Part shown: positions 1 through 11,086 of the stretch, piece by piece | Numbering within the stretch: the stretch's first letter is position 1 | Layout: every line of letters starts with the position of its first letter | Program-made: the position numbers and the translations under genes | The notes under the pieces: generated by a model | What the model was told of the DNA's origin: nothing | The model's input: the letters and a program-made list of their open reading frames with translations, nothing else | Databases searched by the model: none | DNA from: Neoceratodus forsteri | Lineage: Eukaryota > Chordata > Ceratodontiformes > Ceratodontidae | Direction: 5' to 3' | Assembly (NCBI GenBank): GCA_016271365.2 | Contig: JADMNL010000028.1 | Span: forward strand, 94,519,501 to 94,583,500 | Length of the DNA: 64,000 nt

Positions 1-540
1 AGGACATAGGCTCAAAAGGAGGTTGCATAAGCTGAGCAATGCAAACATTCAAATCCCAGGCAAGAGCAGGATCCCTAAAGGGGGGATTCGTATGAAGCAA
101 TCCCTTAAATTTACAGAATACAGGGTGAGATGACAGTGAAGAAGGCTTTCCCACTGACAGAAAAGCAGAAACAGTCGACAAATGTACTTTGAGAGTAGCT
201 GGTCTGAGGACTAGGCCATTAAGATGAACCATATAATCCAGGACTACAGACAAATCAGCAGTGTCTGGGGATATGTGCCTCCTGGAACACCAAATGCTGA
301 CTCTCTTCCATTTGGAGTTATACGTTTTTCTTTTGGCAGGCTTTCGAGAGGCTTTGAGAATATCCAGAACCCCTTGGGACAGATGCAAGTCTACATATTC
401 TAACTCTTCAAGAGCCATGCCTTGAGATTGAGGGACTGAATACTGGGGTATTAAACCCTCCCCTGAGAGGAGGACAAAAGGCTGTAATTCCTTGGAAGAG
501 ACAGGGGAAGACAGACTGCTAGGAACAGCAGCAGGGGGTA
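1..540 (-). pseudogene. Tyrosine recombinase of DIRS copy A, N-terminal part
   Basis: Minus-strand translation gives the conserved start of the DIRS recombinase: LEELEYVDLHLSQGV, then SRKPAKRKTYNSKWKR, the N-terminal core-binding region. Copy G shows the same segment at about 51640-51450. The sequence continues to the window edge with WDLNVCIAQLMQPPFEP, which precedes the first catalytic arginine box in the other copies. The catalytic Arg, His-x-x-Arg and Tyr lie off the window. It follows the RT/RNase H/methyltransferase-like frame with little or no spacing, as in copies C and G. Whether this stretch has stops was not checked base by base. Confidence 0.7.
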
Positions 541-546
541 CCAAGG

Positions 547-2149
547 CTACCTGGCCCAGTCCGGAGCAATCAGAATCACCTTGCAAGGTTTTGACCTTAT
601 CTTGACCAGAACTTTGAAGAGTAGAGGAAAGGGAGGGAAGGCATAGAGAAATTTCCCTTCCCAGTTCAGAATCAGAGCATCCAGAGGGACTGAGCGCAAG
701 ACTGGGGGTCTGCAACAAAACAGAGGAAGTTGGTGATTGTCTGGGGCTGCAAAGAGATCTATCTCTGGAGTGCCCTGTTTTGAAAAGATGACTTTCAACA
801 TCAGAGGGTCCAGAGACCATTCGTGATGTCCTTGGGAGATCCTGCTCAATGCATCTGCTAGCACATTGTCCTTCCCTGGAAGATGGACTGCCACCAGGTA
901 GGTCTGTAGAGAATAAGCTGGGACCACAATTTCATGGCTTCTGTGCACAAGGCCGTGGACCCAGTGCCTCTCTGCTTGTTGATGTACCACATGGTAGTGG
1001 TGTTGTCCGTCCGAACCTGAACCTCCTTGTTCTGTACTGACTGAGAGAAGGCTTGCAGGGCAAAAAACTACCCTGAGCTCCAGAAGATTGATATGAAGGA
1101 GGGATTCCTGAGGGGACCACAGTCCCTGGGCTGTGAGAGCCCCCAGATGGGTTCCCCACCCCAATAGGGAAGCATCCGTGGTGAGGACCACAGAGTGAGT
1201 CTGAGTGACAAATGGAACTCCTTGCCTCAGATTGTCCAGATCCTGCCACCACTGAAGGGCCTGGACTAGAGTCTGAGTAACCGGAACTAATTTGGTAAGA
1301 GGATCTTTCCTTTGGGACCAAAAGGCCCTCAGATGGAACTGAATGTCCCTCATCTGAAACCTGGCACCTTGGACCACTGCTGTGGAGGCTGCCATGTGGC
1401 CCAAAAGATGGAGGAAGTGTCTTGCTGGTCGAGAAACTAGAAGGTGGAAGGAAGAATACAGCTGTATAATGGCTGTTGCCCTTTCCAGGGGAAGAAAAGC
1501 TCTTGCTTTGACAGTATCCTCTGCTTCTATAAAGGTGAAAAGCTGTACAGGCTCGAGAACTGACTTGGGAAGGTTGAGAAGAAACCACAGGGAAGTGAGT
1601 ACTTGCTGGGTCACTTTCAGATCTGAATTGACTTGGTCTGAGGACTGGCCCACAATGAGCCAGTCATCCAGATATGGAAAAATGGAAATCCTTTTTCTTC
1701 TTAAGAAGGCCACTACTACTGCCTGGTACTTTGTGAACACCCTTGGGGCTGATGTTAGGCCAAAGGGCATTGCCCTGAACTGATAATGACCTGAGGGCAA
1801 TTCGAACCTGAGGTACTTTCTGTGGGAGCACCTGATGGGAATTTCAAAGTAGGCATCTTTGAGGTCCAGGGAGGCTAGCCAGTCCCCTGGCCGTAGAGAG
1901 GGAAAAATTGTTCCCAGAGTCACCATTTTGAATTTTGGTTTTAAAAGATGTTTGTTCAGGTATCTTAAGTCTATGATGGGTTGCCACTCCCGTCTTTTTT
2001 GGGGTAAGGAAGTACCTGGAGTACAGACCTTTGCCCTTGTGTAGGGTAGGAACTCTCTCTATGGCCCCTAAGGCCAGTAGAGATGAAATCTCTGCCTCCA
2101 GAGCAAGAGTTTCTGAGGTGTTTGCAAGTGGAAAGGATCTGGCTCTCAT
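547..2149 (-). pseudogene. DIRS copy A reverse transcriptase-RNase H with methyltransferase-like tail
   Basis: The RT begins near 2149 (LALGAIERVP, then YFLTPKKTG). A frameshift near 1930-1970 leads into a 459-codon frame at 1926-547. That frame holds RT motif A (SLDLKDAY), the FGLTSAPRVF box and the catalytic FPYLDDWL (about residues 83-90). RNase H follows: TTDASLLGWG, then HINLLEL. Between about 1070 and 930 the frame is wrong, because two compensating indels replace the expected second RNase H box (the TDNTT/YINKQ region of copy G) with unrelated residues. The correct frame returns at GKDNVLADALSR. The C-terminal part with YAFPPFPLL and IAPDWAR matches the region after RNase H in other DIRS elements, where a Dam-like methyltransferase domain sits. 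Product non-functional. Confidence 0.85.
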
Positions 2150-2269
2150 TTTCGGAAATTGTTTGAAACTGAGAACCAGTCCTTAGCTTACTATCTCCAG
2201 GACCCACCTGTCTGACTAACAGACATCCAGTCCTGGACAAAGTAAGCCAACCTGTCCCCACAGGGATGG

Positions 2270-3901
2270 GGGAGTCGACCCAGGCTGACGCATCAGGGTG
2301 TCTGCTTGGCAGAAGTCTTAGGCTGAAGAATGGATGCAGCCCTGCATCCCCCCTTCTGCCTTTCCTCTAAAGAACCCCTCTGAGAAAAGGAGAAGAGGCC
2401 TGTGTGCTTGGTAGAAAGGCTCATGAAAAGGCCTGCCCTGCCCCTAGCTTGCAGCCTTTGAGGAGTGGCCTGCCTCTCCTTGGCCTGTGCACTCCCATAA
2501 GTGGTCCTGTACTACACATTTTCTCTTCAATGAATTTTCTGTCTGTTCTCTAAACAGAGAATTACCTACCAAGGGGGAAATCATGGCCTTAGCCTGGGTA
2601 TCCTGTGAGAGGCAAATACATCTGAGCCAAGCCAGCCTTCAGACAGCCACAGGTGTAGCCATGACTCTTGATGACACATCATTGAGTCCACAGCAGCATG
2701 AAATTGTACCTTTGATGCCTCAATCCCTTCAGCGGTCACCGCCTCCAGCTCCTTGGCCAGCTGGGGGAGAGGCCTGTTTAGCTAGTGCCAGTACAGTGTC
2801 CCACCTAGACGTCTGGTACCTGGCTGTATAGGCCATATAGTTAGCCTGTTTGAGTCCCAAAGATGATGTCATGTACTGCTTCTTTGCCATGGCATCTATC
2901 TTCCTGGAGTCTTTGTCTGGGGGTGAGCAAGGGGATATTAGCCTTGTCACAGGCTGCAGCCTGCACGACCCCAACATGGCTGTATTGCTGGTAGAAAAGC
3001 TCCGTATCTGAGCCTGATAAAGTATACCTCTTGTCCATTCTCCTGTCAAGAGGAGGTACAGAATTAGGAGACTTTAGAATTTTTTGTGTCTGCTTCCCAA
3101 AGGACTTATGAAGGGGAATAGACAGTCTCTTGGACTCTGGGATGTCCATCATTTCAACAAAATCAGGCTCTTCTTGATCCTCCACATCCTCCTCCATAGG
3201 AAGCTGAAGGGTTTCAGACACCTTTCTGTAAAACAGACAGTGGGGAGGGGACTCAGAGAGCCTAGGAGGGAAAACACCAAAAGGTCTGTCTGGGGAGATG
3301 TCCGGTTCCACAGGCACATCCAGACTTTCATAATCATCACCATCCTCTTCAAACCCCCCTACTCTTCAAACTCCGGTTCGTAAAAATCTTCAGGGGTATA
3401 ATCTTGAACTGGGAGAACTGACCAAACCGAACCCCTGCCAAGAGGCACCGGATCGGTTGGAACTGGACAAAGCGATTCAACAATCCGAATCGCCCCAGCT
3501 ATTTCTTCGGCGGTCAGAACATGGAACTCTGGATCCGAACCGGTCAATTTTTCTTAGTGTTTTCTTTTTGTAGGAATCGATCCCTCAGGATCGGCTCTCC
3601 TCTTGCCTGAAGAAGTATCGTCCTGGTCAGAGGGCACTCCTTCTGGTTCGGTGGGAACCAAACTGGGCTGGCCTTCTAGGTCAGCAGATTTTTCAGCCTC
3701 CTTATCCCGAAGTCCACCTAATCTCTTTTCCAGGGTAGACTTAGGGAAATGTTTACAAATTTAGCAGTCTGAATCGAGGTGGTCAAACCCCAGACAGTAA
3801 ACACATGTGGTGTGGGGATCAGCCTTAGCAAAGACCTCCCAACACTCACTACACTGTTGAAACCCAGTGGGCCTGTTTGTTTTCTAGGGTTTCTCAGACA
3901 T
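2270..3901 (-). pseudogene. Gag-like gene of DIRS copy A
   Basis: The probable start codon is at 3899-3901 (MSEKP), the same start as in copies F and G, followed at once by an in-frame stop. A Cys/His cluster follows at about 3870-3750: QQCSECWEVF, DPHTTC, CLGFDH, DC-IC. This looks like a nucleic-acid-binding zinc motif and is shared with copies C, F and G. The acidic middle (about 3550-3150) and the block KRMDKRYTLSGSDTE with HVGVVQAAACDKANIP (about 3030-2930) match the other copies closely. Several frames are needed to follow it, so it is broken. Role inferred from position and the zinc-like cluster: RNA or nucleoprotein packaging. Confidence 0.75.
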
Positions 3902-4440
3902 GGCCAACCTAACCAAACTTACCCTTTATAAAGCAACCGCCAGGCAAGACTCCCTTATCGGTTTTTAACCATGTTATGGGTATTGGAAAAAAACGTAAAA
4001 ATTATTATTTTTTTTTTTTAAACTATAAGGACCGGTAAACACACACTAAAAAGATGTAAACTAATAGATCGGTTCAGCTGAACCGATCGAGAATTAAAAT
4101 TTTCAATTTCCACAAAAATAGAGAAACTACCTAAAGTACTTACTGTACCACAGACAGAGTCCTGAACCGACAATGTGGAAAAACAATTCAGAATAAACTG
4201 ACAACTTTAACCGACTTTTGAACCGAGCAGAAGGAGAAATCTCCAGAGCGACTGTTCAGTGAGGCGGAGTAAAGAATCTGATGGTTTCGGTTCAACGTGC
4301 TGCAGACAGAGTCTTCAACCAAGCTCGAGCTCAATGTTCTATGCCCTGCATAGAAATGTAACTCTCTACTCTCCAGGGCAGTTCAAGTGCTAGAGCTAAC
4401 TGCAATTGTCAGAATACAGCAAGACTTCATGTTGTTTGAA

Positions 4441-4651
4441 ATTTAAAGAACACAACCGGTTCCTTCTTGGTTGAGAAAAACTAATCAAGAACTAAAAAAT
4501 TTACAAAATGAACACTAATCAGATTAAGTCTACCTGTGAACCAAGTACAGCGTTTCAAAAATCGAAATAAACAGACTTCGACAAAACAGAGAAAATAAGC
4601 TTTTTCAAGTACTGTAAGTGAAGGAAAGCTCTACGGAGATGTCTTACTGAG
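4441..4651. other. Unassigned sequence between DIRS A and CR1-1
   Basis: AT-rich, no gene seen. It has an AACCGGTT octamer near 4455, and the stretch 4610-4650 is faintly like the 5' non-coding leaders of the DIRS elements (compare 4230-4270 and 55435-55475). It may be the remains of another DIRS leader into which copy A inserted, but this could not be shown. Confidence 0.3.
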
Positions 4652-5281
4652 GCAATATTGTACCTCTTTGTTCTGGTATCATTTCTACACTGGCAAAGAT
4701 CTCCCAACTGCATCCTGTTTATGCCCATGAGGTACTTAAGTTTGTATCATGTCGCCCCTTTCTCTCCTCTCCTCCAGTGAGTACATATTGAGGTCTCTTA
4801 GTCTCTCCTCATATGTTTTGTGGTGCAAACCATGCACCATCTTTGTTGCCCCCCTCTGGACAGTCTCCACCATGTTTATGTTCTTATCCATGTGTGGTCT
4901 CCAGTATTGCACACAGTACTCCAGGTGAGGCCTTACTAGTGTTTTATATAATGGCGTCACCACTTCCTGCCACCTACTAGTAATACTTCTGCCTAAACAC
5001 CCCGGCATGCCACTGGCCCGCCCTGCAGCCTTTGCACACTGCTTTGATACCTTCAGATCATCAGATATGATAACCCCTAGGTCCCTCTCCTCTTTGGTGA
5101 TGGTCAGCACCTCCCCCCATCATGTAGGTCTCCCCAGTGTTCCCCCTACCCAGGTGCATTATCTTGCACTTTTTTGCATTGAACCTCAGTAGCCACACCT
5201 CTGATCATCTTTCAAGCTTCTCCAGGTCCCTCTTCATCATCTGTACCCTTTCTGGAGTATCCACCCTCTTGCAGATCTTGG
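4652..5281 (-). mobile_element. CR1 LINE copy 1, 3' segment (RT C-terminal part)
   Basis: The minus-strand frame at 5110-4736 reads KEERDLGVIISDDLKVSKQC, then PLYKTLVRPHLEYCVQYWRP and the YEERLRDLNMYSLEERRERGD block. This is the end of a CR1 ORF2 and aligns with CR1-2 (40684-41403) and CR1-3 (59538-59880). The 3' UTR and the octamer tail seen in the other two copies are missing here, so this copy is broken at its 3' side near 4652. Its upstream parts are at 6909-7164 and 21019-21290, split off by a solo LTR and by DIRS copy B. Confidence 0.85.
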
Positions 5282-6908
5282 TGTAACCCCCCTGCAAATG
5301 GGGGTTCCCAAAAGACTTCCAGGAGCTTGCTTGAATGCTCCAAGCCTGAATGGTGTTTGGCGTTTAAGCCATTTATCAGTGAGTGTTTTTAGAGCCTCTG
5401 GTACTGTCTCTTTAAGAGCTGTCTGCTTGCAGACATAATTAGTTGTATGGGGGACTGTGTGCTTCTCTGTTTGAGTACCACTGAGCTGCTGCCAATTCAC
5501 TCCATTTTGCAGTCACTAGAGTGCAAAGGGAACCTATCTGAAAGATGTAACTGTTTGCCAGAAATCATTTACAGTAATAATGAAATTACAGTTTGTCTAA
5601 CCTGCTTTCTTTGCAGTCAGAACTGTGTCTGCCTAGTTCCTCATTCTGGTTTTGAACTGCTGAACTGGACCAATCAGTGTGGGTAAGCTAGCTCTAAAAT
5701 GGTGCCTTGGGACGAATCAGAACTTGGACTCATAATCTGAGCCAGCCACAAGAGGATTGTATGGGCAGTGACTCTGGGAGATGTAGTTTAGACTTGGCGC
5801 CTTTTTGGACCAACAGCAGCAGTCTATTGTGAGTGACAGCCAATCCAGTCAAGAACTGGGAGGAACTCAAAGGAAGTGCCGGTTTTGTCTGTTGATTTCA
5901 GTTTAGATCTAGCAGTGAAGGGAAAGAAACCCTGTGCTCCTTCAGTGCACAGTTCAGTCAAAAAACGTGTGTAAGGCCCAGAGTTCGGTCTGCAGCTTGT
6001 GTAACTGCTTGTTAGGACTGAATCCGTCCTGTGAAAAGAATCAAAGGATCTCTGAAAGTAGAAACCAGGCTCACCCTGTAGAGACTGGAGAAATTGTTGA
6101 ATTGCACTCGGTCTGTCAGGAACTGAATCTGCTATGTGTTCTCCCGGTATTGTGCAGTAATTGTGATCGGGATAGAGAAGCAGCCTGCCTGGTATAGTAC
6201 TTTCTTTTTACCATATAAATGTGTGAAGAGTCTCGTGGAGCTCAAGAGTAGCCCTGCTGGCGTTGAAGGACCCTATCTTGTTTGGAGGTCGTGAGTACTA
6301 ATTCAGGGTCGCTCCCTGTTGAATTGCCACATTAAATCCAAATGGAATCACTGTACTGCTGACTGTTTAAACTAATTTATCTTTTCACTGTGTGAAAGGA
6401 CCCCTACCAGCTGCCACGGTTTGGACTAGCCACTAGGGCTTGGGTACCCAGGGACAGTAACTGGTAGGGATAGGCCTGTGCACAGAGCCATAGGTAGATA
6501 GTACAGTGATAAGCTAATTAACCTGATTTCCCCCTGTCCTTGTTATATTCCCCTAAATAAATCAGAGCTGCTTGTTTCAGCAAAGTTATACTTCCTGAGG
6601 TATTTGTCTATGTTAAAGTACTGTACTGTGATTGTTGCACTGTATCTTATTTCACAGGAGGTCCCAGTGCGGAACTAGTCCTGGGGTAAGTGTATACTGT
6701 GAAGGTAATTCTGATATATTGTGTGGGCCACTAGTGGGAAGAAAGGGGGGTTGCAGTGTCCCAGAGGGCTGTGACCAAGTAAGTTTAACTATTGCAAACC
6801 CTGACCTCTGGGTGGAGGCACCTGCCATTGGATCCAGGCCCCTCAACCTGTCAGTGGCAAATCAGGCAGGGGTAGTAGCCCCTGGGATAGCGCCATCTAG
6901 GGGTTACA
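5282..6908. mobile_element. Solo LTR (or short LTR element), 1627 bp, inside CR1-1
   Basis: The segment begins TGTAACCCCC and ends GGGGTTACA, so it has TG...CA ends within a short inverted repeat. It is flanked on both sides by TTGG (5278-5281 and 6909-6912), a 4-bp target duplication. Removing it restores the CR1 sequence exactly. It encodes nothing recognisable. A TATA-like stretch (atataaatg, near 6213) and an AATAAA (near 6556) could be the LTR promoter and poly(A) signal on the plus strand. I found no internal second LTR, so recombination to a solo LTR is the simplest reading. Whether the parent was an endogenous retrovirus or a Gypsy-type element cannot be told from the LTR alone. Confidence 0.72.
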
Positions 6909-7164
6909 TTGGTGTCACCTGCAAATAAGCAGACCTTTCCTTCCAGCCCCTCTGCAATGTCACTAATGAAGACATTGAACAGGACTGGTCCCAGTACTAA
7001 TTCTTGTGGTACTCCGCTGGTCACCCCTCTCTCCCTAAACTGGATCCCATTTACCACCACCCTCTACCTTCTGTCTGTCAGCCAGTTTCCAACCTGTTGT
7101 ATCACCTTATGCCCCATGCCCAGACTACTCATCTTGTTAACCAGCCTTCTGTGTGGGACAGTAT
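6909..7164 (-). mobile_element. CR1 LINE copy 1, middle RT segment
   Basis: Minus-strand translation gives VNGIQFRERGVTSGVPQ, then [20 protein letters not shown] and LFAGDT. These are the CR1 RT blocks around the catalytic site. The usual FADDT has become FAGDT, with the first catalytic aspartate lost, and the frame degrades beyond it. The segment joins 5281 on one side (through the solo LTR) and 21019 on the other (through DIRS copy B). Confidence 0.85.
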
Positions 7165-7663
7165 GAAAAAATTACTTACCATAGTAATCTTCTTTCTTCC
7201 CCGTGATGCTCAGATATTCATAACTTTATGCAGTAGCCTTCTAAGGTAGAACTGCCCGGAGAGGTGGAACATATGCAAATGATGGAATCTTTTGCATGAG
7301 CCACTTTTCAAATGTTGCATTCTACTAACTGCCTTTGCTCTAAACCCTCAGATTTGCCTAGAAGCCTGGAAAGACAGGCCCACAAGGACCAAGTGTGACA
7401 ATGATGACAATATTGAGCATGATAATAACAATAATAATAATAATTATAGTAGGAACTCTAGTACCCAGAAAAAGGGCCTCCAACAGGAGGGCATAGCATG
7501 TGAAAGAATACCCCTGAATGGCAGAATCACCTGGCAGAGGGGGAATAATAATAGTGAATGCAATCACAACATATGTGTCACACATGGCATTTATACCCCG
7601 AGAGCACAGTATACAGGAGTGCAGAGGCTGAAGTTCTGGAAGGGGAGGTAGGGAGGGAAATTA

Positions 7664-7765
7664 TGAATATCTGAGCATCACTGGGAAGAAAGAAGATTAC
7701 TATGGAAGTAATTTTTTCTTCTAAACCCCAGCAATGCTCAGTATATTCATAACTTTATGCAGACT
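7664..7765. repeat. Internal complementary region (ICR) of DIRS copy B
   Basis: About 7675-7715 is the reverse complement of the left terminus (7165-7205). About 7715-7765 is the reverse complement of the right terminus (20975-21018). The two halves abut at ttcttct. This is the complement-of-both-ends arrangement that defines DIRS elements and allows a circular junction to be formed. Confidence 0.75.
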
Positions 7766-8869
7766 ACCAAGCAGTACCCTTGGAGGTAGGTACAGAACTC
7801 TTATTTAGAGACAGACTTTGCAAGACTGCTGTGCCAAACCTAGCATTGCCCCTAGATAAAAGATCCAGATTGTAATGCTTTGTAAAGGTGTGTGCTGTTT
7901 TCCAGGTAGCTGCTTTACAAATGTCCAGTAATGGAACATCCCTGACAGCTGCTAATGTAGCAGCTGTCCCTCTTGTGAAATGAGCCCTCAAACCTGATGG
8001 GGGCTCCTTACCAGCCTTTGTGTAGCAAAACTGGATACACAGGACTATCCATCAAGAATTTAACCTTTTGATGCTGGAATAGCCTTTCCCATATTTCATT
8101 GGACAGGAGCAGGTGTTTCCTATCCTGCCTATAGACTGTAGTGGTTGTCAAGTAGTAGCTAAAAACTCGTTGACATCCAAACAATGAAGACTCTTTTCAC
8201 TTGAACCAAAGTGATCAGTGAAAAGAGAAGTAAGGTAATGGTTTGGTTCAAATGGAAATTAAAATCAATTTTAGGAAGAAACTTCCCCGTTTATGTTCAG
8301 GACCACTTTGTCTCTGCGGAATGAAATGTAGCCATGTTCAATGCAGCGAGACTGGGGCTCACTGATTTCTCTGACTGAAATTACCATAAGGAAAGAACAA
8401 TTTTCATTGGCATATTTCCAATAACCTGAAAGCATAGGCTCAAAAGGGAACCGATGAGCCTAACCATACACACATTTAGGTACCATGCTGGCACCAGTTC
8501 CTTGTGAGGGTGTGTACAAATAGGATAGGCCTTTAAAGAACCTTTGAAAACAGAGTCTGGGACACAGAGAAATAGAGGAACATTCTGTCCACTGAAATAT
8601 AAGTATATGCTTCTAAGGTACTGAACTGTATGTCCAGTAAAAGCAATAGGTAAGATAGCCCCAGCAAGATGGGACACCAGCCCTTAAAGAGTCCTTTGGA
8701 GATGGGATCTGGGGCGACTTGAAACATCTTATCCAGCTGATATGCAGGCTGATGCTACAGCTAGGAGGACCTTAAGGGTGCTGGACTGCAAGTCCAATGA
8801 ATGTAAATAAGAAAATAATCAGACACAGCTAAGACCCCAGCATGTGCTGGTACCAATTCCTAGTTGAAT
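7764..8869 (-). pseudogene. Tyrosine recombinase of DIRS copy B (decayed)
   Basis: The frame at 7991-7764 reads MRAHFTRGTAATLAAV, then KAATWKTAHTFTKHYNLDLL. It therefore holds the His-x-x-Arg box (HFTR) and the catalytic tyrosine (KHYNLD) of a DIRS recombinase. Upstream to about 8869 the sequence still matches the recombinase of the other copies in patches but with many frameshifts. The Tx1/L1-like LINE inserted at 8886 within this gene; the N-terminal remainder lies right of 11079. Confidence 0.7.
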
Positions 8870-8885
8870 ACAATTAATAGAAACA
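8870..8885. repeat. Target site duplication, left copy
   Basis: acaattaatagaaaca, identical to 11064-11079, flanks the plus-strand LINE. A duplication of this length is typical of LINE target-primed reverse transcription. Confidence 0.9.
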
Positions 8886-10577
8886 TGCTGATGATATTTT
8901 GTTACACCTTCAGGATCCCGGCAGAGAGTTTCAGGCGGGTTCTAGATATAGTTGATACATTTTCCAGGGTGTCGAACTATAAGCTAAATTTGAGTAAGAT
9001 GCAGGTTCTCCCTCTCACTATATTTACCTATAAAGCCGATTTTGAACCGCTCCAGGTGAAATGGTCCCCAAAAAAGCTTAAATATCTTGGCATTTGGATC
9101 ACTATTAAGGAGGATGAAGGCCTTGAAGCAAATCTAGGAGAGATACTATCGGTAATTAGAACCGAAATAACTAGATGGAATAAACTCCCGCTAAACTGGA
9201 CAGCAAGATTGGGGCTGGTTAAAATGAACCTACTACCCAGACTTCTATATCCAATACACTTATCCCCATATATCATCCCTAAATGCTGGTTTACTAAAAT
9301 ACAAAAGCTCATCTCTAACTTTTTGTGGAATGATAAACCCCCTAGAAGAAAGTATAATATCCTACAACTACCTTATAGCATGGGAGGTATTAAAATCCCG
9401 GATTTCCAAATTTACTATGTTGCGGGTCAATTAGAGTTAATGAGTAGGTGGCGTGAGCAGGTGAAGGAGGGGGGATATATCCCAACCTGGCTCCAGGTTG
9501 AAAAGCAATTTCTCCTTGAATATAGGCGTTTTCCCTAGAGCGGTATTGTTTATTACTCCTGGAGGCTATCAGGTGGAGAAAACAAACTCCAATTTATAAA
9601 ACAGTATCGGCTTGGTGGATTTTTCTGTCCCCAAAACAAAGAAATAACCAAAAAGCGCCAGAGAACAAACCTCTTGTGGGTAATCCAAATATGCATCGAG
9701 GGCAAACAATTAAAGGGCAATGGGCCTTTCATTTGCTCAACTAAAATGGGAGGACTTTATTAAAGGGATAAGGTGGTTCTCCCGGACCAATGCAGAATTG
9801 GAACTTCTTTAAGAAAATTCAAATTACTAAATTGCTCCAAAAATGGAAAAGGAGGGATGGATTTCATGATACGTCATTTACGTGGAATCTTCTTAAGGAG
9901 GTAAACTGTGAAAGAAATCCCTGTCCAAAATCTATAAGATATTACTTGACTTTTTAAGCAGGGGTTCTTATGTAAGGATTCCATATTGGGATAAACAAGA
10001 GGACATTAGCCCTCAGAGACCGACTGGAAAGAAGTGTGGAGTGTAGTAGATATATTCCTATTCCTAAATACAAGATCATGCAATTTTCGTAGCTTCTAAC
10101 TTATATTATACCCTACTATGTGCTAGGGGCCTTGAACAGACAGACCAATGTTTCAGGTGTAGATGCGAACACAGGGACTTATTCCATGTATTATGGCACT
10201 GTTCCAAAATTCTTCCCATCTGGGAGCAAATTCAACATAATATGGATCCAGTGATAAATTATAAGGAATTCATTGTGCCTAAGATCTGTGTTCTAGGGGA
10301 CATGTCAGATATCCCTAGCACGCTGGTTAAAGGCCACATCTCTTTACTGTCCTCCTGGGTCAAAGCATTCGTCTTAAAGCACTGGAAAAATGATATGATT
10401 TATACATATGACCAATGGGTGAAAGACTTGTTGACAATCTTGGCCAGGCTCAGAAAACAAATGCTTCAAGCTAGACGAGAAGCAACTTATGATAAGAGAT
10501 GGAAGACTTTGGAGGCGGTATATACCCTCCAGTCCAAAGTACCCCAAACTGGGGTCTGTCTGTCAGTGGGTGTCTAA
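8886..10577 (+). pseudogene. Tx1/L1-like ORF2, C-terminal part
   Basis: The first part (to 9538) reads LNLSKMQVLPL, KLKYLGIWI, then LLPRLLYPIHLSPY and ISNFLWNDKPPRRKY, followed by MGGIKIPDFQIYYVAGQL. These are the blocks after the RT active site in Tx1/L1-clade ORF2. The frame stops at 9538 and the next 700 bases are frameshifted. Near 10150-10245 a Cys/His cluster appears (CFRCRCEHRDLFHVLWHC), matching the C-terminal zinc-knuckle-like motif of this clade. The last intact piece (10242-10577) reads WKNDMIYTYDQW and ends at a stop. The RT core and endonuclease are absent because of 5' truncation. Confidence 0.85.
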
Positions 10578-11063
10578 CCAAGAATAGCTGGGTAGGGAGT
10601 AGATACTCCTGTAATAGTGGGCTTACTTAAATGCAGCTAGCTTACCAAAGCAGGTAGGCTACGTTTCAAAGTTTTTCTCGTTATTGGATCAGGGAATCTG
10701 CCAAACATCAAGGTGGGGGGGGCTCTCTCTTTTCCTTTGGGACACAGCTGCAAGGTATTTCCCAGAGGACCCTTATGTGCGATGCAGGGCCTTAAAGGCT
10801 TTATAGGGCAATTGAGATTTAGATATTGATCCATATAAGTATCTTCTTGGCTGGGGTTGTCCTAGTTATTATATTCTAAACCCAGGAATGAGTAAATTAT
10901 TAGAGGGTATACTGTGCGGCTGTGTATGTATATAGTTATCGATTTTTCATAGTGGTCACACCCAGTTTTAGGGTGTGGGCCCAGGCACGTCCTGGGTATA
11001 TGTGTATGTTTGTCAAATGATTAATGGAAGAAATGCACAATAAAGATGACTTAAAAAAAAAAA
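8886..11063 (+). mobile_element. Tx1/L1-like LINE, 5'-truncated, inside DIRS copy B
   Basis: A 2.18-kb plus-strand insertion with a perfect 16-bp target duplication and a poly(A) tail (11053-11064) just after an AATAAA (11039-11044). It contains only the C-terminal part of ORF2 and a roughly 460-bp 3' UTR. The 5' truncation and the tail are the normal outcome of LINE insertion. Some frames are still long, so it is not very old. Confidence 0.92.
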
Positions 11064-11079
11064 ACAATTAATAGAAACA
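11064..11079. repeat. Target site duplication, right copy
   Basis: acaattaatagaaaca, identical to 8870-8885; DIRS copy B resumes immediately after it. Confidence 0.9.
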
Positions 11080-11086
11080 ACCCTTT

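Larger units (their letters stand above)
1..4440 (-). mobile_element. DIRS-type retrotransposon copy A, cut by window start
   Basis: Read on the minus strand it runs 5' non-coding region (about 4440-3902), gag (3901-2270), RT/RNase H (2149-547) and the start of the tyrosine recombinase (540-1). The rest of the recombinase, the ICR and the other terminus lie outside the window. The right end (4381-4440) carries the terminal sequence also found at the right ends of copies F (60690-60736) and G (55600-55644), with the shared core aatacagcaaga. All reading frames contain stops or frameshifts, so the copy is dead. DIRS elements replicate through RNA and integrate with a tyrosine recombinase rather than a DDE integrase; the gene order and motifs support that class directly. 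Confidence 0.88.
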